Origin: Phlyctochytrium arcticum
Taxonomy: Eukaryota; Chytridiomycota; Chytridiomycetes; Chytridiales; Chytridiaceae
DNA: 44,419 nucleotides
Direction: 5' to 3'
Assembly: GCA_025602905.1 (NCBI GenBank)
Contig: JAHLKI010000066.1
Coordinates: 1-44,419 of the forward strand
The notes beneath the pieces were generated by a model. The model was not told the DNA's origin. It saw nothing but the letters and a program-made list of their open reading frames with translations, and did no database searches. Shown here one piece after another: positions 31,753 to 43,421 of this stretch. Each line of letters starts with the position of its first letter. Positions within the stretch are counted from its first letter, which is position 1. The position numbers and the translations under genes are program-made.

Positions 31753-33166
31753 TTAATCCTCCTCCTTTTCACATTTCTTCAACTTTTCATGTCGTTTCCA
31801 AGCATCCAACCGCGTAAACCTGGTCGAGCAGCGCGAACATTCAAACGGTTTATCTTCTGAATGCACGCTAGCATGACGCGAGAGGTCATGGGCGCGCGTG
31901 AATGTGTTGTGACAGGTCGGGCAGGTGAAGGGTCGAGGGCGGTGTGGGTCGTGGGTTCGGAGGTGGGCGGTCAGATTGAAGCGGCGGGAAAAGGTTTTAG
32001 TGCAGAATGGGCAGGGATGTCGGATGGAATCGGAAGGTTGGGCTGATGAAGGGTGTCCTAGGTTGTGGTGGGAATGTCGGGTGATTGCGGGGAGTGGAGG
32101 CCGAGGAGGTGATCCGCTGTCAGAAGTGGACATGTCCGGAATGTTGCTTGTATCCAATTCCAATTTAAAATCTTCGCGCATTGTCCTTTGCATCGCAAGG
32201 CCCAAGGGTTGTTCCTGATACTCCGACTGGGGTAGTCCCGTCAAAGATAGAAATGGCTGCGAAGGTACGATACGCTGTTGCGAAGTCAGCAAGCTTGCGA
32301 CGTCCCGGGGAGGAGCCAAATCAACCGGGCGTGTTGCAGGTACGATGCGGGTGCAGAGTGTTTCGACAATGCCCATACGTTCGAGGCTATCCAGGGCGTC
32401 ATCAATCGAGGCCGATTCCGGGGTTGGCATGCAAGCTGTGGTCTGTGGATAGGCTACCGAGTTGATGAGTGGGGGAAGTTGAGGGTGATATGGCTGTGAG
32501 AAGGACGAGGAGCGACGCATCTCATTCAAGATGGGCTGTGGTGGCATGGGCGACGTTGTTATGGAGGGTCCGGTGCTCAAATCCATTCCCTCGTCCATCT
32601 GTTCGTCCAACTGGCGCTGCCATGCTGAAATATCATCAACCGTCCACATTCGCTTGCCGGTGAAGGAGTCTTGCAATGCTACTGGTTGAGGTTGGCGAGG
32701 AGACTGCCGCGCAAATTGCCTTGGTTCTCCTCCAGATGGTGTGAGGGAATCATGAAGGGGGGTACCTATCAGCGGCGACTGGGATGATATCGTCGGGGGC
32801 AGCTGCCAGGACCATGGCTCTCCAGAAAGCATCGTCGTCGGTGCCCGTTCCAGCGGGGATGACGGCGGGAGTGGGTCCTCCGTGGTTGTTGTTATATCCA
32901 TGCATGGCTGTTTCCGCTGGCGATGGGTGGGAACTACTGAGGAGTGAAATAGTGGGTGACGGGAGGGTGGTAGGAAAGTGTTTGCTGGCAAAGATGGGTC
33001 CGGTTTCGGGTGATTCTTGTTCTAGTGGATGATGTGGAGCGTAGCCGTTGACTGAGCGATGACCCGAATGATGTTGATACGATGCTGCTTGCGTTGAGTA
33101 TTCGCCTGAATACAATCCAGAGTCAAAGTCGATGCTGCCACTGTCGGTCGCCGACCACGCTTCCAT
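31753..33166 (-). CDS. C2H2 zinc-finger transcription factor, frame break in a G6/C6 run
   Basis: Starts at ATG 33166 (MEAWSATDSG). The N-terminal frame is open to 32750. The main frame is open from 32991 to the stop at 31753. They overlap in different frames; removing one base from the six-base homopolymer at 32757-32762 would join them smoothly (ADRYP to LHDSLTP), so an indel is likelier than an intron. The long middle is Ser/Pro/Gln-rich. The last ~90 residues (about 31765-32030) carry three fingers: CPFC...H...H (with RFNLTAHLRTH), CPTC...H...H, CSRC...H...C. The non-canonical third finger is shared with the neighbouring gene at 26253. Probable sequence-specific regulator; target unknown. 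Confidence 0.78.
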
Positions 33167-33748
33167 GATCGATGTGTCTTCTAGTCCTAGTCCTACTTTC
33201 TTTCTGTCTGGTCTTTAGTTGGTTTGTTGGCGAGAGGATAGCTCTGTTCTAACGTCCGGCGGCGGGTGTCTCTGGCTGTGTACTCGAGTATAAGTCTCCC
33301 CCGCCAAGACTCACGGTCAAAGGACAGCAGGCCGGTATCTTCTATTATGGAACGAACGTCGCCGTAGGAAAGCCCCGGTAGCCGATCCGCCGAGACGGTG
33401 GTATTCGATAATTCGATGCGGCTCAGGCTGCTGCTGCTGCGAAAATGATTATGGGACAAAATGGAACATGAGTGACGCTGGAAATGGAATATTCCACGCG
33501 CGGTTCTGGAAAGGAATGTTCTACGGGCCCCAACGCCAGCCCTAGCTTCGGCTTCGGCGGGGTCGGCGGGGACATTTGGCATCAATTCGACAGGACGGTT
33601 TCAGGCTTGCAGTGGGGTATATTATTTTATGTTACAGATTCCAGATATCAACACACAGTTACGACGCCTATACACTAGGATATTAATCAGGACCCGAACA
33701 AAACAAGGGACCGGGAGCATCAGAGAAAACTCGAGTACATGACTAAAG
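33167..33748. other. Intergenic
   Basis: Between the start of the second C2H2 gene and the 3' end of the Fmp46-like gene. A 130-residue minus-strand frame (33193-33585) has no recognisable domain and lies where the C2H2 leader is expected, so I do not call it a gene. Confidence 0.4.
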
Positions 33749-34135
33749 CTACGGCAGCATCTGCTCAATGTTGCTGAACGGCCGGCCGACGGTAGCCCGG
33801 CGCTGATCCCAGTCAACGAGCAGTGGACGCTGCAACCGCGCAGCAACATCTCGGCTCACTAGCTCGCCAACAAAAGCGGCAGTCGCATTCTTTGCCAACT
33901 CTTGCCGTTCCACGTCAGTCAATTCATCTTGGCGAATGGCATCCAGCAGAGATTCGCGAGGAAGGAGTGCCAGGGCCTCGGGTAGTGTGCTGCACGCTGA
34001 GGAAATCTGGTCCGGCTGGGCGTAGAAAATGGTCTGAAAGTCCGTGGCTGGCAATCGGGCGGTAAGCAAGTCAAAAGCTGGGCGAGACTTGCTGCAGTCC
34101 GGATAGTGGAACAGAGTGAATCGAGGTCGTGCCAT
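33749..34135 (-). CDS. Fmp46/ArsC-like thioredoxin-fold protein
   Basis: Single-exon protein of 128 residues from the ATG at 34135 (MARPRFTLFHYPDC). The N-terminal beta strand followed by YPDCSKS (Cys14) and the C-terminal RPLLVDWDQRRATVGRP are the two hallmarks of the ArsC-like thioredoxin fold. The second is especially close to the fungal mitochondrial Fmp46 family of putative redox proteins. Length fits. The middle is helical. No clear mitochondrial presequence is visible from this start; a slightly longer non-ATG start upstream is open. The reaction is not established; a thiol-dependent redox role is the usual suggestion. Confidence 0.7.
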   Translation of the reverse strand: MARPRFTLFHYPDCSKSRPAFDLLTARLPATDFQTIFYAQPDQISSACSTLPEALALLPRESLLDAIRQDELTDVERQELAKNATAAFVGELVSRDVAARLQRPLLVDWDQRRATVGRPFSNIEQMLP

Positions 34136-34189
34136 TTTCGCTAATGTTTTCAAAAGTGTCAAGTCAAGGTCTGATCGTTGTGTCGTTCG

Positions 34190-37100
34190 ATGAGCGAGAT
34201 ACTCGGCGGGGGAGATACACAGACACCGATTATTTATGTGACAGACGACTCAGATCCTACATGATCCCGTTATGGGTTGTTCTTTGCGGCCTTCTTCTTC
34301 GCCACTGCCACTCGTCGCCAGGCGCTCTGTCACCTCTGTGGCGACGGCCATGCAGCCAGAGAGTGTCCGAACCCTGGACCCTGGCACGTCCGAATCATTT
34401 ACCCAAATCCGGAATTTGAGTTTGCTCTCCTTTGAAGTTCCCAGTTTTTGCCAGGCCATTTACCGAGAGGGCCCGTATATACCTCCAACGGAATCTGACC
34501 TTTCCCAACCCACCCAAGTCCACTGGACGGGTAGATCAAGACCGAGCACCTTCCACCCCAACTTTTCCAAGAGCGATTCAGCAGCCATGTCGCCGGGGGA
34601 ACTGAAAAGACCCTTTAAAGAGGACGAGGTGCCAAAAGCGCAACCTATTGCCGATCTGAAGCAAGAAGATACGCAAGTCCAAATTGCAGAGGAAAAATAT
34701 GAACAGCAAAATGAAGCCCTGCATGCACCCAAGCGCATGCGAAAGGGAGAAGACAATACCGAGGTACGCTACTATAAGACATGCTCATACTCTTCATCTG
34801 GCCTAATGGTATAACAGCACGCCAGGATTGTGGAGGAAACTTCGATACGCAGAAAACGATGGCTGGCACAGAATCGTCATCTGTTTGAGCCGGTTCTTCC
34901 CGAAAAAAATTACTTTACTCGCATCACAGAGACAAATTTGGGTCCGACTGTACCCATGAGGTTGTTGGATCAGCCACCTGGTGTCAAAGCTACCATGAAA
35001 GATTACCAATTACGAGGGGTACGTGGTGCATCACTTTAATATGGACCAGGGATTCATATTGATACACTCGTGCAGTTAAGTTTTCTGGTCAATACCTACG
35101 AAACGGAATGAGTGCGATTTTGGGTATGTTGTTCGTGCCTAACTGATGTGCATCTCCCGTACTTATGTATCACCCGACAGGTGACGAAATGGGTCTTGGA
35201 AAGACTCTTCAGACCCTGTCCCTCTTCTCGCATCTTGCTTCAACCCACAACATCCGGGGGCCACATTTGGTGGTCGCACCGCTGTCCGTCCTCTCCAGCT
35301 GGGTGGCCGAAACTGCGCGGTGGACGCCAGAGTTTCGAACCATGTTGTTTCATGGTGGCGTGGACGAGCGAAACCGCTTGAAGAGAACCTCTTTAGAGGA
35401 TGCTGCGGATATTTATGTGACGAGTTATGAAATGTTTGTCGCCGAAGCTGGTTGGTTCAGGACGTTCCGCTGGCGTTATGTCGTACTCGATGAGGGCCAT
35501 CGCATCAAAATGAAGATACCCTTGCAGCAAAAGCCCTCCGCGGTCTGTCTTCACAAAATCGATTACTCCTTACCGGAACACCTTTACAGAATAATTTACA
35601 TGAGCGTAAGCCCAGACGAGTTGTGCTACGAGCCTTATCAATGTGCTTAAACTTTCTCTCGTAGTTTTGGGCTCTGTTCCACTGGTTGTTCCCTGAAGGT
35701 ATGGGTAGCAGTGTGGCAGTTTTTGCGCCCGTATACTAACTGCGTCTTCCCCAGTGTTCACGAGTATGACCGTCAAGAAATTTAACGAGAGTTTTGACCT
35801 GACCCGTGGAATGTACGACATTGGTATGCTCAACAACTGCCGCCGGTTGCTCGAAACAATCATGTTGCGCCGTATGAAATCACACGTCGATTTCGACATT
35901 CCGCCACAGGAAGAGCTGACCCGTAAGTTCCATCACCCTTTCTTTTCCCATGGATATGAATCTCACACTTTTTTTGAAAAATCAGTTTACGTACCTCTCT
36001 CCGACATGCAAGCGCTTCTGGTATAAGCGGCTCTGACCCGGCTCGACGCGCCTACCCTTACTGAGGTCATGACCACCACGCCCAATGCAGATGGTACAGT
36101 AGACGAGAAACATGGCAAACGGGGAAGGAAAGCGGCGGCCACCACGATGACAAATATGGCACCAGCAGAAGCCGGCAGCGACTGGAAAAAGTTGATGAAC
36201 TTGGTCATGCAGCTGAGGAATGTTGCAACCAGTACGTCCCTCGCTCAAATTTAGGTCTAGTCCTACATTTCTAACTGATGATTTTCCCACAGTCCTTATA
36301 TGTTACCGAATTCAGAGTCTGAACCGGTAAGTCTCCTTTTTTTGTGACTGCCGACATGTGAGGCTGATCGGGCTTTATGCTAGTTTGTCACTGCGGAGGA
36401 TATTGTGTATGCGTCGTCCAAAATGGTTCTTCTTGATAAACTGATTGTTCATCTACGCGCCAACAAACACCGTATCCTCATCTTTTCTGGTTTCACAACC
36501 ATGCTGGATATTCTCGAAGACTTTATGCTGTTTCGCAACATTCCCTATTGTCGTCTTGACGGAACCACGAGTCGCACGCGTCGAAACCTCGACATTCGCT
36601 TGTTCCAGCACCCAAACTCTCCGTACGACGTTTTCATCATTTCTACACGCGCAGGAGGTCTCGGCATCAACTTGACTACTGCCGACACGGTCATTTTCTT
36701 TGATAACGACTGGAACCCGCAGGTGGATTTGCAGGCTTTAGCTCGTGCGCATCGGATTGGACAAACCAAACCCGTCAAAGTATACCGGTTAGTCTGCCAA
36801 GACACAGTTGAAGAACAGATGCAGAGTCGTTTGCATAAAAAGCTCTACCTGTCTGCCAAGTCACCGAAGACATGAACGATCCTAGTGCGCTCGCCCATGA
36901 AGAACCCCGTTTGTCGACGGGAGAGTTGATGTTGATGTTGCGACGCGGCATGCGCGCTGTCACCCGTCTCTACGATGATGCGGCGCAGTTTAACCGGGAA
37001 CCCATTGAAGAAATTCTCCGACGGTCCAAGGAACGGCAAATTGAAGTCGAGAAGCGCGAAACGACCAGTGTTGTCGTGAGTGTCAATGAGGATGTACCTG

Positions 37101-38348
37101 TCTCGTCGGGCGGAACGACGGGGACCACTTCCCCTACTCAAGCGATCGCTCCCCCCGCCGAGGACGATTTTATTCTGGAAGGAATGGAACAGATCAAATC
37201 CCGACTCTTTGAAGGCGTGACTGTCCATAAATCCCACAAGACCATTGGTGACGAGTGGCAGGAGATGAAAGAAAAGCGGGCACGACAGGAGCGTGTTGTC
37301 AAGATTGGGGCGCATTCAGTTTTGAAGGAGACGATTGGATGTGGAGAATGGGAGGCTCGAGCGACGTTTTACGGGGTCGGGCACGAGCGTGGAACCTGCG
37401 CCCAAACGAGAACGACGAAAATTCGGCCACGAAAAGATTTGTCATGAATGTATGGACGAGAAACCCACTCTGGACTGCTCACTCTGTCCCCGCGCCTACC
37501 ACAAAAAATGCACTCCCCAGCAACTCGGTATGTGGGGTTTTGTCTGCCCCCAACACGCCTGTGTCCTCTGTGACCGTAAAGCCGCTGCGGCGGGCGGCAT
37601 GCTGTTCCGGTGTCACTGTTGCGCGGTGGCCTTTTGCGAAGACTGTCTTGATTTCGACAAGATTTTACCTATGGGTGATACCCTCCCCGAACTTCAACTC
37701 CTTGGCTACGGTAAAGTCATGCAGGCCTATTTCATTCGGTGTGCCGAGTGTGTCGCGTATTATAATGCCAATCCGGATAAACTGGCTATCATGGAAAAGG
37801 ATACGGAGCAGAATCGGGCACGGCTTGAACGTGGCGAATCGGATTATGATGAAAAGGCCGAGGCTGCTGCGCTGGCCCGAAAGCAAAAAGGTACATCTTT
37901 TTTTTTTGGTTACAGGAAGGTGGAGCTAACAATATGTTTTCTTCAATTAGCTCTACAAGCAAAATCCAAAAACTCTCACAAAACAACCATCAAAAAACCT
38001 AAATATATTCCCAAGACTCCTAGCAGGTGGGTCATGCCGGACGCTGTCTCGGCAACTCTGCCTCCACCACGGAAACCCAGGGCACCACCTAAAGATCGGA
38101 GTGCTCCGGGTAGTGCTCCGGCTAAAATATCTGTTGGTGTCGCTGCCTTTACGTCCAGTCTTACCCCTGGTGTCGCCGTAACTTCCAGTGTTGCCCCTGA
38201 TGTCGCCGTGACTTCCAGTGTTGCCCCTGGTATCGCCGTTTCCAATGGAACCCTTGGTGATGCCGCCGTTCCTTCTAATGTTACCCCTGGTGTCGCCGTT
38301 TCCAATGGAACTCTCGGTGTCGCCGCCGTTTCTTCCAACGGTGTTTGA
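34190..38348 (+). CDS. SNF2/ISWI-type chromatin remodelling ATPase with C-terminal PHD-like fingers
   Basis: Multi-exon gene. The start is unresolved: ATGs at 34190, 34272, 34350 or 34587. Clear splice sites include donors at about 34763, 35029, 35148, 35695, 35923, 36235, 36330 and 37893. Motifs: [15 protein letters not shown] (ATP binding, ~35181), DEGH (35489-35500), [28 protein letters not shown] (~36640), ARAHRIGQ (~36737). After the helicase core, a Cys-rich block at about 37425-37650 ([19 protein letters not shown], then CPQHACVLC...CHCC..AFCEDCL) resembles a PHD finger plus the C5HCH half found in NSD-type proteins. The C-terminus is a repeat of ~10 residues. At least five single-base breaks (near 35101, 35507, 36010-36028, 36227, 36858) interrupt conserved motifs. 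Expected to slide nucleosomes in the nucleus. Confidence 0.85.
38140..38345 (+). repeat. ~30-bp coding minisatellite at the SNF2 C-terminus
   Basis: Imperfect tandem units encode variants of TPGVAVTSS / APGIAVSNG up to the stop codon. About six units are visible with in-frame divergence, so copy number could vary without frameshift. Confidence 0.8.
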
Positions 38349-38606
38349 AGAATGCTCATATTGTTTTTTTGGGATCATTTTTTCGCGTGTACATGTGCTT
38401 TTTTGCATAGTTTTTATTATTTACTTTCCAAACAAGTGTAATTAATAGAATTGGAAAGGGCAGGTTACTTGCACAATAAATGAAGGGAGGGAGATAAAGA
38501 TGAGGGGGGAATAAGGACCCTTGGGTTTGGGAGGGGAATGTGAGGGATGGGATTTGGTAAATATACGCATGTTTCAGTGTTCGAGCAGTGGACGTTGGGG
38601 CGTTTT
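38349..38606. other. Convergent intergenic region
   Basis: 258 nt between the stops of the SNF2 gene (plus) and IDH2 (minus). AT-rich with T runs; no other feature seen. Confidence 0.5.
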
Positions 38607-40281
38607 TTACTTGGTAAGGTTGGAGATGACGGCTTGCGTGAACTGGGTGTTGGTAGCCTTGCCGCCCAAATCACCAGTGCGTGCCTGTGGGGAATGACAG
38701 GTTATTTATCATCTTCTCACGACGTGATGGAAAGAAAATGGAAGACTTACGTGGTTCTCAGCAATGGTCTTGAGGACAGCCTGCTGGATGCTATCTGCGT
38801 GGGCATCCATCTTCATGGTCGCAACATCATGACGGCGGACAACAACAAGGCCGTTGGATTGGCCAAGTCCTTTCCAGCGATATCGGGGGCAGTACCGTGG
38901 AACACTCGCAAAGATGCTAGCCTTCTGGCCAATGTTTCCGGAGGGAGGTCAAACCGAGGCCACCAATGAGGCCGGCGCACAGGTCAGAGAGAATGTCACC
39001 GTAGAGGTTGGGCATGGCCATGACGGTTGATGAGAACTTGGTGGGGGTCTTGGACGATCTGGAGGCAGACACGGTCGAGAAGGACATCGTCCATCTTGAT
39101 GTCAGGGTAGTCCTTACCAACTTCTTGGGCGACTGAGAGGAAGAGACCGTCAGCGAGTTTCCTGTTGCAACGGTTAGAGATGGCCAAATAAAGGAAGCAT
39201 TCAAAAGGTGGCTTACTGAATGTTGGCCTTGTGCACAATAGTGACGCGGTCACGGCCAATAGCACGGGCGTACTCGAACGCGTAGGTGGCGCATCGTCGG
39301 GAAGCTTCTTCGGTAATCAGCTTGATACTTTGCACAACGCCATCAATGACAACGTGCTCGATTCCAGAGTACTCTCCCTCCGTGTTTTCTCGGATGAGGA
39401 CAGTGTCGACGTCGTCAAAGGGAGTTTTGTATCCAACAATGGACTGCAGGGTCGGACATTGGCGAAAAGATCAAACGTTCTAAAATTTGTCGAGGACTCA
39501 CATCAGCTCTGTGCACTCATTCAGCTATCATGAAACTACATACCGACGCAAAGTCAAGTTCATGGAAACGTGACCCTTGCCAACTGGGGTGGCCAATGGT
39601 CCCTTCAGGGCGACCTTGTTTTTGTTGATGGAAACGAGAGAATCGTCAGGAATGGTGGTCTTTCCGTCGCGGAGAATGGGGTAAACATCCACAGATTCCC
39701 AAACCACTGGGACCTAGATCGTGCATCATTCAGCTAAGGGTTGTTTTTTCGGATCTGGGGTCTGATCTACTTACACCCTGGGCCTCGAAAATGCTAACAA
39801 CAGATTTGGAGATCTCGGGTCCGATACCATCTCCAGGGATGAGGGTCCACTATACGCTTTCCGGTCCTGGTAACCAATCAGTCAAGTGTAGACAGATTTT
39901 ATGAAGGAGGAGGTATACCGCGGTGTAAGCACCCTCGCCAGTAGCAGAAGCGAAACCACGGCGAACAAGAGGCGTTGTCTGGAAATTACGAGTAAATCAG
40001 TTAAACTCTAGGCAAGAGTTCAAGGTGCCCAGGACGACTTCTAGTCGCCCGGCATCGTTGCAATCATCACATACCTGGCGGGCAGCCGGGCGAAAGCGTT
40101 TCGGAACAATCTTGCAGAGATTCCTGAAAAGATTCTTGAGGGTAAATCGCAAAGTCAGCAGTTCCAGAGGCACAGATCTTCCTACCGGTAGAGGGGAGGT
40201 TGGATATAGATAATCCGAGGAATCGCCAACGGGGGTGAAGGATTGCGATTTGAGTTCCGGTTTCGTTTCTGCAAACACCAA
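38607..40281 (-). CDS. IDH2: NAD-dependent isocitrate dehydrogenase, catalytic-type subunit
   Basis: TCA-cycle enzyme converting isocitrate to 2-oxoglutarate in mitochondria; fungal NAD-IDH is an octamer of two subunit types. Exons in reading order: ?-40075, 39978-39919, 39866-39775, 39713-39544, 39479-39217, 39161-38751, 38684-38607. Introns are 52-96 nt. Recognisable blocks: [93 protein letters not shown] and a C-terminus [15 protein letters not shown]. The [11 protein letters not shown] and NLYGDILSD motifs point to the IDH2 rather than the IDH1 type. The Arg-rich exon ending at 40075 suits a mitochondrial presequence, but the first exon and ATG are uncertain. One-base breaks occur in several exons, for example near 38930, 38898 and 39447. 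Confidence 0.9.
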
Positions 40282-40417
40282 ATTCCGGTGGAGGGTGGAT
40301 CGAGGGTGCTCGCCTTAACCGGCTCGAACAGTTTAGGGCTCGCAGATGACAATCCGAAATTCCATCGCCCTTCGGAGTTGAAAGTATCTTTGGCTGTAAA
40401 GATAGCCGTCTGCCACC
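40282..40417. promoter_or_regulatory. Divergent promoter region of IDH2 and sorting nexin
   Basis: Short spacer between the presumed 5' end of IDH2 and the ATG at 40418. Its exact limits depend on the unresolved IDH2 first exon. No box recognised. Confidence 0.35.
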
Positions 40418-41979
40418 ATGTCTGCCGCGGATGAACCCCCACCGCCATTATCGCCGCTGTCACCGAGGGAAAAGGAACTTCCAAAACCAAAGGTGGCAGT
40501 CAGAGAGTGCTCAAAACTAACTTTCAAGATCCAAAAGGACCAGCCTTTGGTCTTCAACTGGAGGTATGTATACTTTCTCAAAAACAGAGTTCCAAATCAC
40601 GCACTGACATCTTGCTTAATTCAGACGATCGGACCCCCCTTCACTACCACCTTTTAGCGCCCCGACACGGACCTACTTTGAATTGGAACGGACTTCATCA
40701 GTACATTTGCCGTTTAATATCCTGGCCACATACCCACCTCTCTGCCACCTCTCCCTTCCCGACAAGAGGGATGTTGCCTAGCTTCAAGATCCGAATACGC
40801 GAATGGATATCTTCCTTGATGAATGAATACGGAATGCGCCAGGCATCGTTCTCTTTGCCGAGAGTCAGTTCGAGGTAAGGGTTTCCGGACGAGTAGCACC
40901 CTGTTGACAGATGCTCATACCTTGGATCCATCAACTCAGTTCTTTCCACCGGATGACACGCCCCAGTTAAAGAAACCCACGAGTGCAGGTGGCGGGATAC
41001 TTCGTGCACTGACGGGCGGGGTCGTAACGTGGCCAAAGAAGTTGTGATGCCTTTTTCGATTCTGCCAAAGTCACTGGCCAGTACGGACAAACACGGCGCT
41101 GTCGACGTGTGCACGCGTCGGGGACAAAGTTGCTAGGCTGGATACTGGTATGTGCCCCTCCCGCAACAGCGTAACACAGCTGATTAAGTTTATTTGTTTG
41201 ACAAAAGAACTGGCAAAAGATTGCGAACAAGTGTCATCCCACATGAATGCATTTGCTCTGGTGGAAGACAAGTCTGTTATCAGGTAAGGCTTCCTAGTTG
41301 ACTATCGGCATAGACAAATGGACTAATTATGTTGTCTGATGCGCAGCGCATGTAAACGATTAGGGCGGGCGTTTGCAGCAAGTGGAAATCTGCACACTGA
41401 ACAGGCTACATTTCTCTCGGGCAGCTTTGTCGAGGAATGTAAAAAGTGTCTTAAAGACACACAAACCGCGCAGGTACGTCCCTCTCTGATATAGTCTGGT
41501 GAAAGGCCCCGATGAACCAAGTCTGGAACCATCACAGGCCGCTCTCGATCACCGCTTTGCGACACTGCAAGAGTATGACAGTTCTTGCAAGCTTACTCAG
41601 AGGAAGCTGGTCGCGCTAGATAAGATCAGGTCATCGTCAAATATCCGGCAAGATAAAGTGGATGCCGCTTTGGAAGATCTTCAAGAGGTACATCCACTTC
41701 TCGACACTTGCGATGAACCGCCTCTAAAGCAAATCTACCCTATTTTAGGCAAAAGAAGAAGAATCCAAGGGCCGTCGATCGTTCCGGACAATCTCTGAGG
41801 TGCTCCGTCCTGAATTTGAAAAGCACTTGGAGCAGCAAGAGAAGGATATTCAAGTTGTCATTGACCAGTATGTCAACGAGCAAATACAGCACTCGACGAG
41901 ACAGCTGGAGGTCTTTAAGGCTGCCTTGAATGATATTTCATTGCTGGATGAACGTATGCGGTATCCCGAGAACCTCTAA
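40418..41979 (+). CDS. SNX-BAR sorting nexin, Vps17-like, frame-interrupted
   Basis: Multi-exon gene from ATG 40418 (MSAADEPPPP). Confident exons: 40418-40561, 41180-41283, 41347-41473, 41538-41687, 41749-41979. Segments at 40625-40874 and 40940-41179 contain coding blocks broken by stops or frame changes. An N-terminal PX-like region is suggested by RTYFELER...YPPL..LPDKR and AESQFEFFPPDDTP. The C-terminal half is helical and fits a BAR domain: LTKELAKDCEQVSSHMNAF, QEYDSSCKLTQRKLVALDKI, FRTISEVLRPEFEKHLEQQEKDIQVVIDQYVNEQI. SNX-BAR proteins form the membrane-bending half of retromer coats on endosomes. Vps17 (SNX5/6-like) is my best match from the post-PX linker (GGGILRALTGG), not certain against Snx4 or Snx41. 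Confidence 0.65.
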
Positions 41980-42092
41980 ATTTAATCCCTTCTTTGTATA
42001 TACTTTTGATTTATTGAATAATGGTTCATGCGAAGTGAAAAGATGATGATGTCTACTCTACTTTACATGTACTTCTATCTGGCTAATGTGAC

Positions 42093-43197
42093 TTAACCTA
42101 GCTTGCAGACATCTTCGGATACGATTTCGCCAATTTCAAACTCGGCATCTACATCAACAATCACCCCAGCCTTCTTGAGAACGCGTACGCACTCGTTGAT
42201 GACCTTGGTGCTGACTTCACGCGTGTCTTTGGGATACTGAACACCCGCGAACCAGGTATCAACATCAGCGGGGGGTAGATGGAACTTTTCAGCTACGTAT
42301 TTAGTCGAAATGCCATCCGTCTTGTGGGAGTAGAATTCATGCGCAAACCGCGTAGTAACATCGAGGAAGTGTTGGAGAGCCGTTGGTTCTTTCAGAACCT
42401 TTTCCGTTGCTGCGAAAAGGAAAGCAGGCCATGGAGGGGTAATGTTGGACAAGTGGTGGAGTTTTCCAGAATCGTAGTATGGCTGGAAATTGGGATCAGT
42501 TACGACGGATGAGTTGTCCGATAATGCGTAGACATACCTTGGTCATGATGCGCTCCCACAGAAAGACATCGATTTTCCCTGATGTAACGCCTTCCACCAG
42601 GCCAGTAATGTTCTTCAACTCGACAAATGTGAAAGGGTCATCCCCTCCCAAAGTTCCCAAAGCAATGCCGTCTTCAGCAAACCATCCCATCTTATCGGCC
42701 AACACATATGGAATGAGATGGCTCCCGCTTCCATACCGCGAGATGCCGATCCGCTTACCCCGGAGGGCAGGCCACGCCTCCTCCCCAGCCTCGCGAGGCA
42801 AGTTTCCGGCCGTTGCAGGATTGGACGCTATTGACCACGTAAGGGGCGATTGGACGTAGGTACCAATGATGCGCCAAGAGGGGCGGTTGTTTACAATATT
42901 GGAGATTAAGCCTTCAGTCAGCGCGATAGCAACATCGATTTCCCCGTCGTTGAGCTTGTTTGTCATCTGCAGATATGGACGCATGTCAGATACACTACTT
43001 TATGCCGTTTCAAATGGGTAGCAGGTACTAACCTCACCGGTTCCGCCGGGACAACTGACAATCTCCACCTCCAAACCCTTTTCCTGGTAGGCATCGGCGG
43101 CCAGGGCCTGATACAGTGGGGCCGAAAAGTGTTCTGGAACACATCCTACTCGGATCTTTTCCACGAGCACTTGCTCTTGCTGTTGCTTCTGGCTCAT
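42093..43197 (-). CDS. Ca3427-like periplasmic-binding-protein-fold protein (NMT1/THI5-like)
   Basis: Three exons: 43197-43033 (55 codons), 42966-42538 (143 codons), 42482-42093 (129 codons plus stop), all joined in phase 0 across introns of 66 and 55 nt (donors GTTAGT and GTATGT). The 327-residue product starts near RVGCVPEHFSAPLYQAL and continues with EIVSCPGGTGE, GEIDVAIALTEGL, GKRIGISRYGSGSHL, then PYYDSGKLHHLSNITPPWPAF and a helical C-terminus. This is the type-2 periplasmic-binding fold of the fungal Ca3427 group, related to THI5/NMT1 and bacterial SsuA/TauA binding proteins. It has no signal peptide, so it is probably intracellular. Ligand and role are unknown. Confidence 0.8.
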
Positions 43198-43421
43198 ACT
43201 TCCTGGTACTCAAATGCAATATCCCAGCTGATGCTGCTGCTATGATCTTTCGTACTAATCTCGTCGCCCGTCCCAATTGATCAAAACCCCCTACCTGGTA
43301 ATGACAGTGTGGCGCGGGCTCAGCACGGTGTCGAAACCCGAACGCTTTGGCCCAAACAATTCCAACAACAAGCCCACCACGTTGCGAAAGTTGCCATAAG
43401 ATCCGAGGCGCACTCAGCGTA
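43198..43421. promoter_or_regulatory. Divergent promoter region
   Basis: 224 nt between the starts of the Ca3427-like gene (minus) and the gene at 43422 (plus). No repeat or clear box recognised. Confidence 0.4.

Noticed and set aside
33193..33585. 130-residue minus-strand frame between C2H2 and Fmp46-like genes
   Set aside because: No domain, no partner exons, and it sits in the expected leader of the C2H2 gene.
40698..41114. 138-residue minus-strand frame opposite the sorting nexin
   Set aside because: The plus strand carries the coherent PX/BAR exon series with splice sites; this is its antisense shadow.
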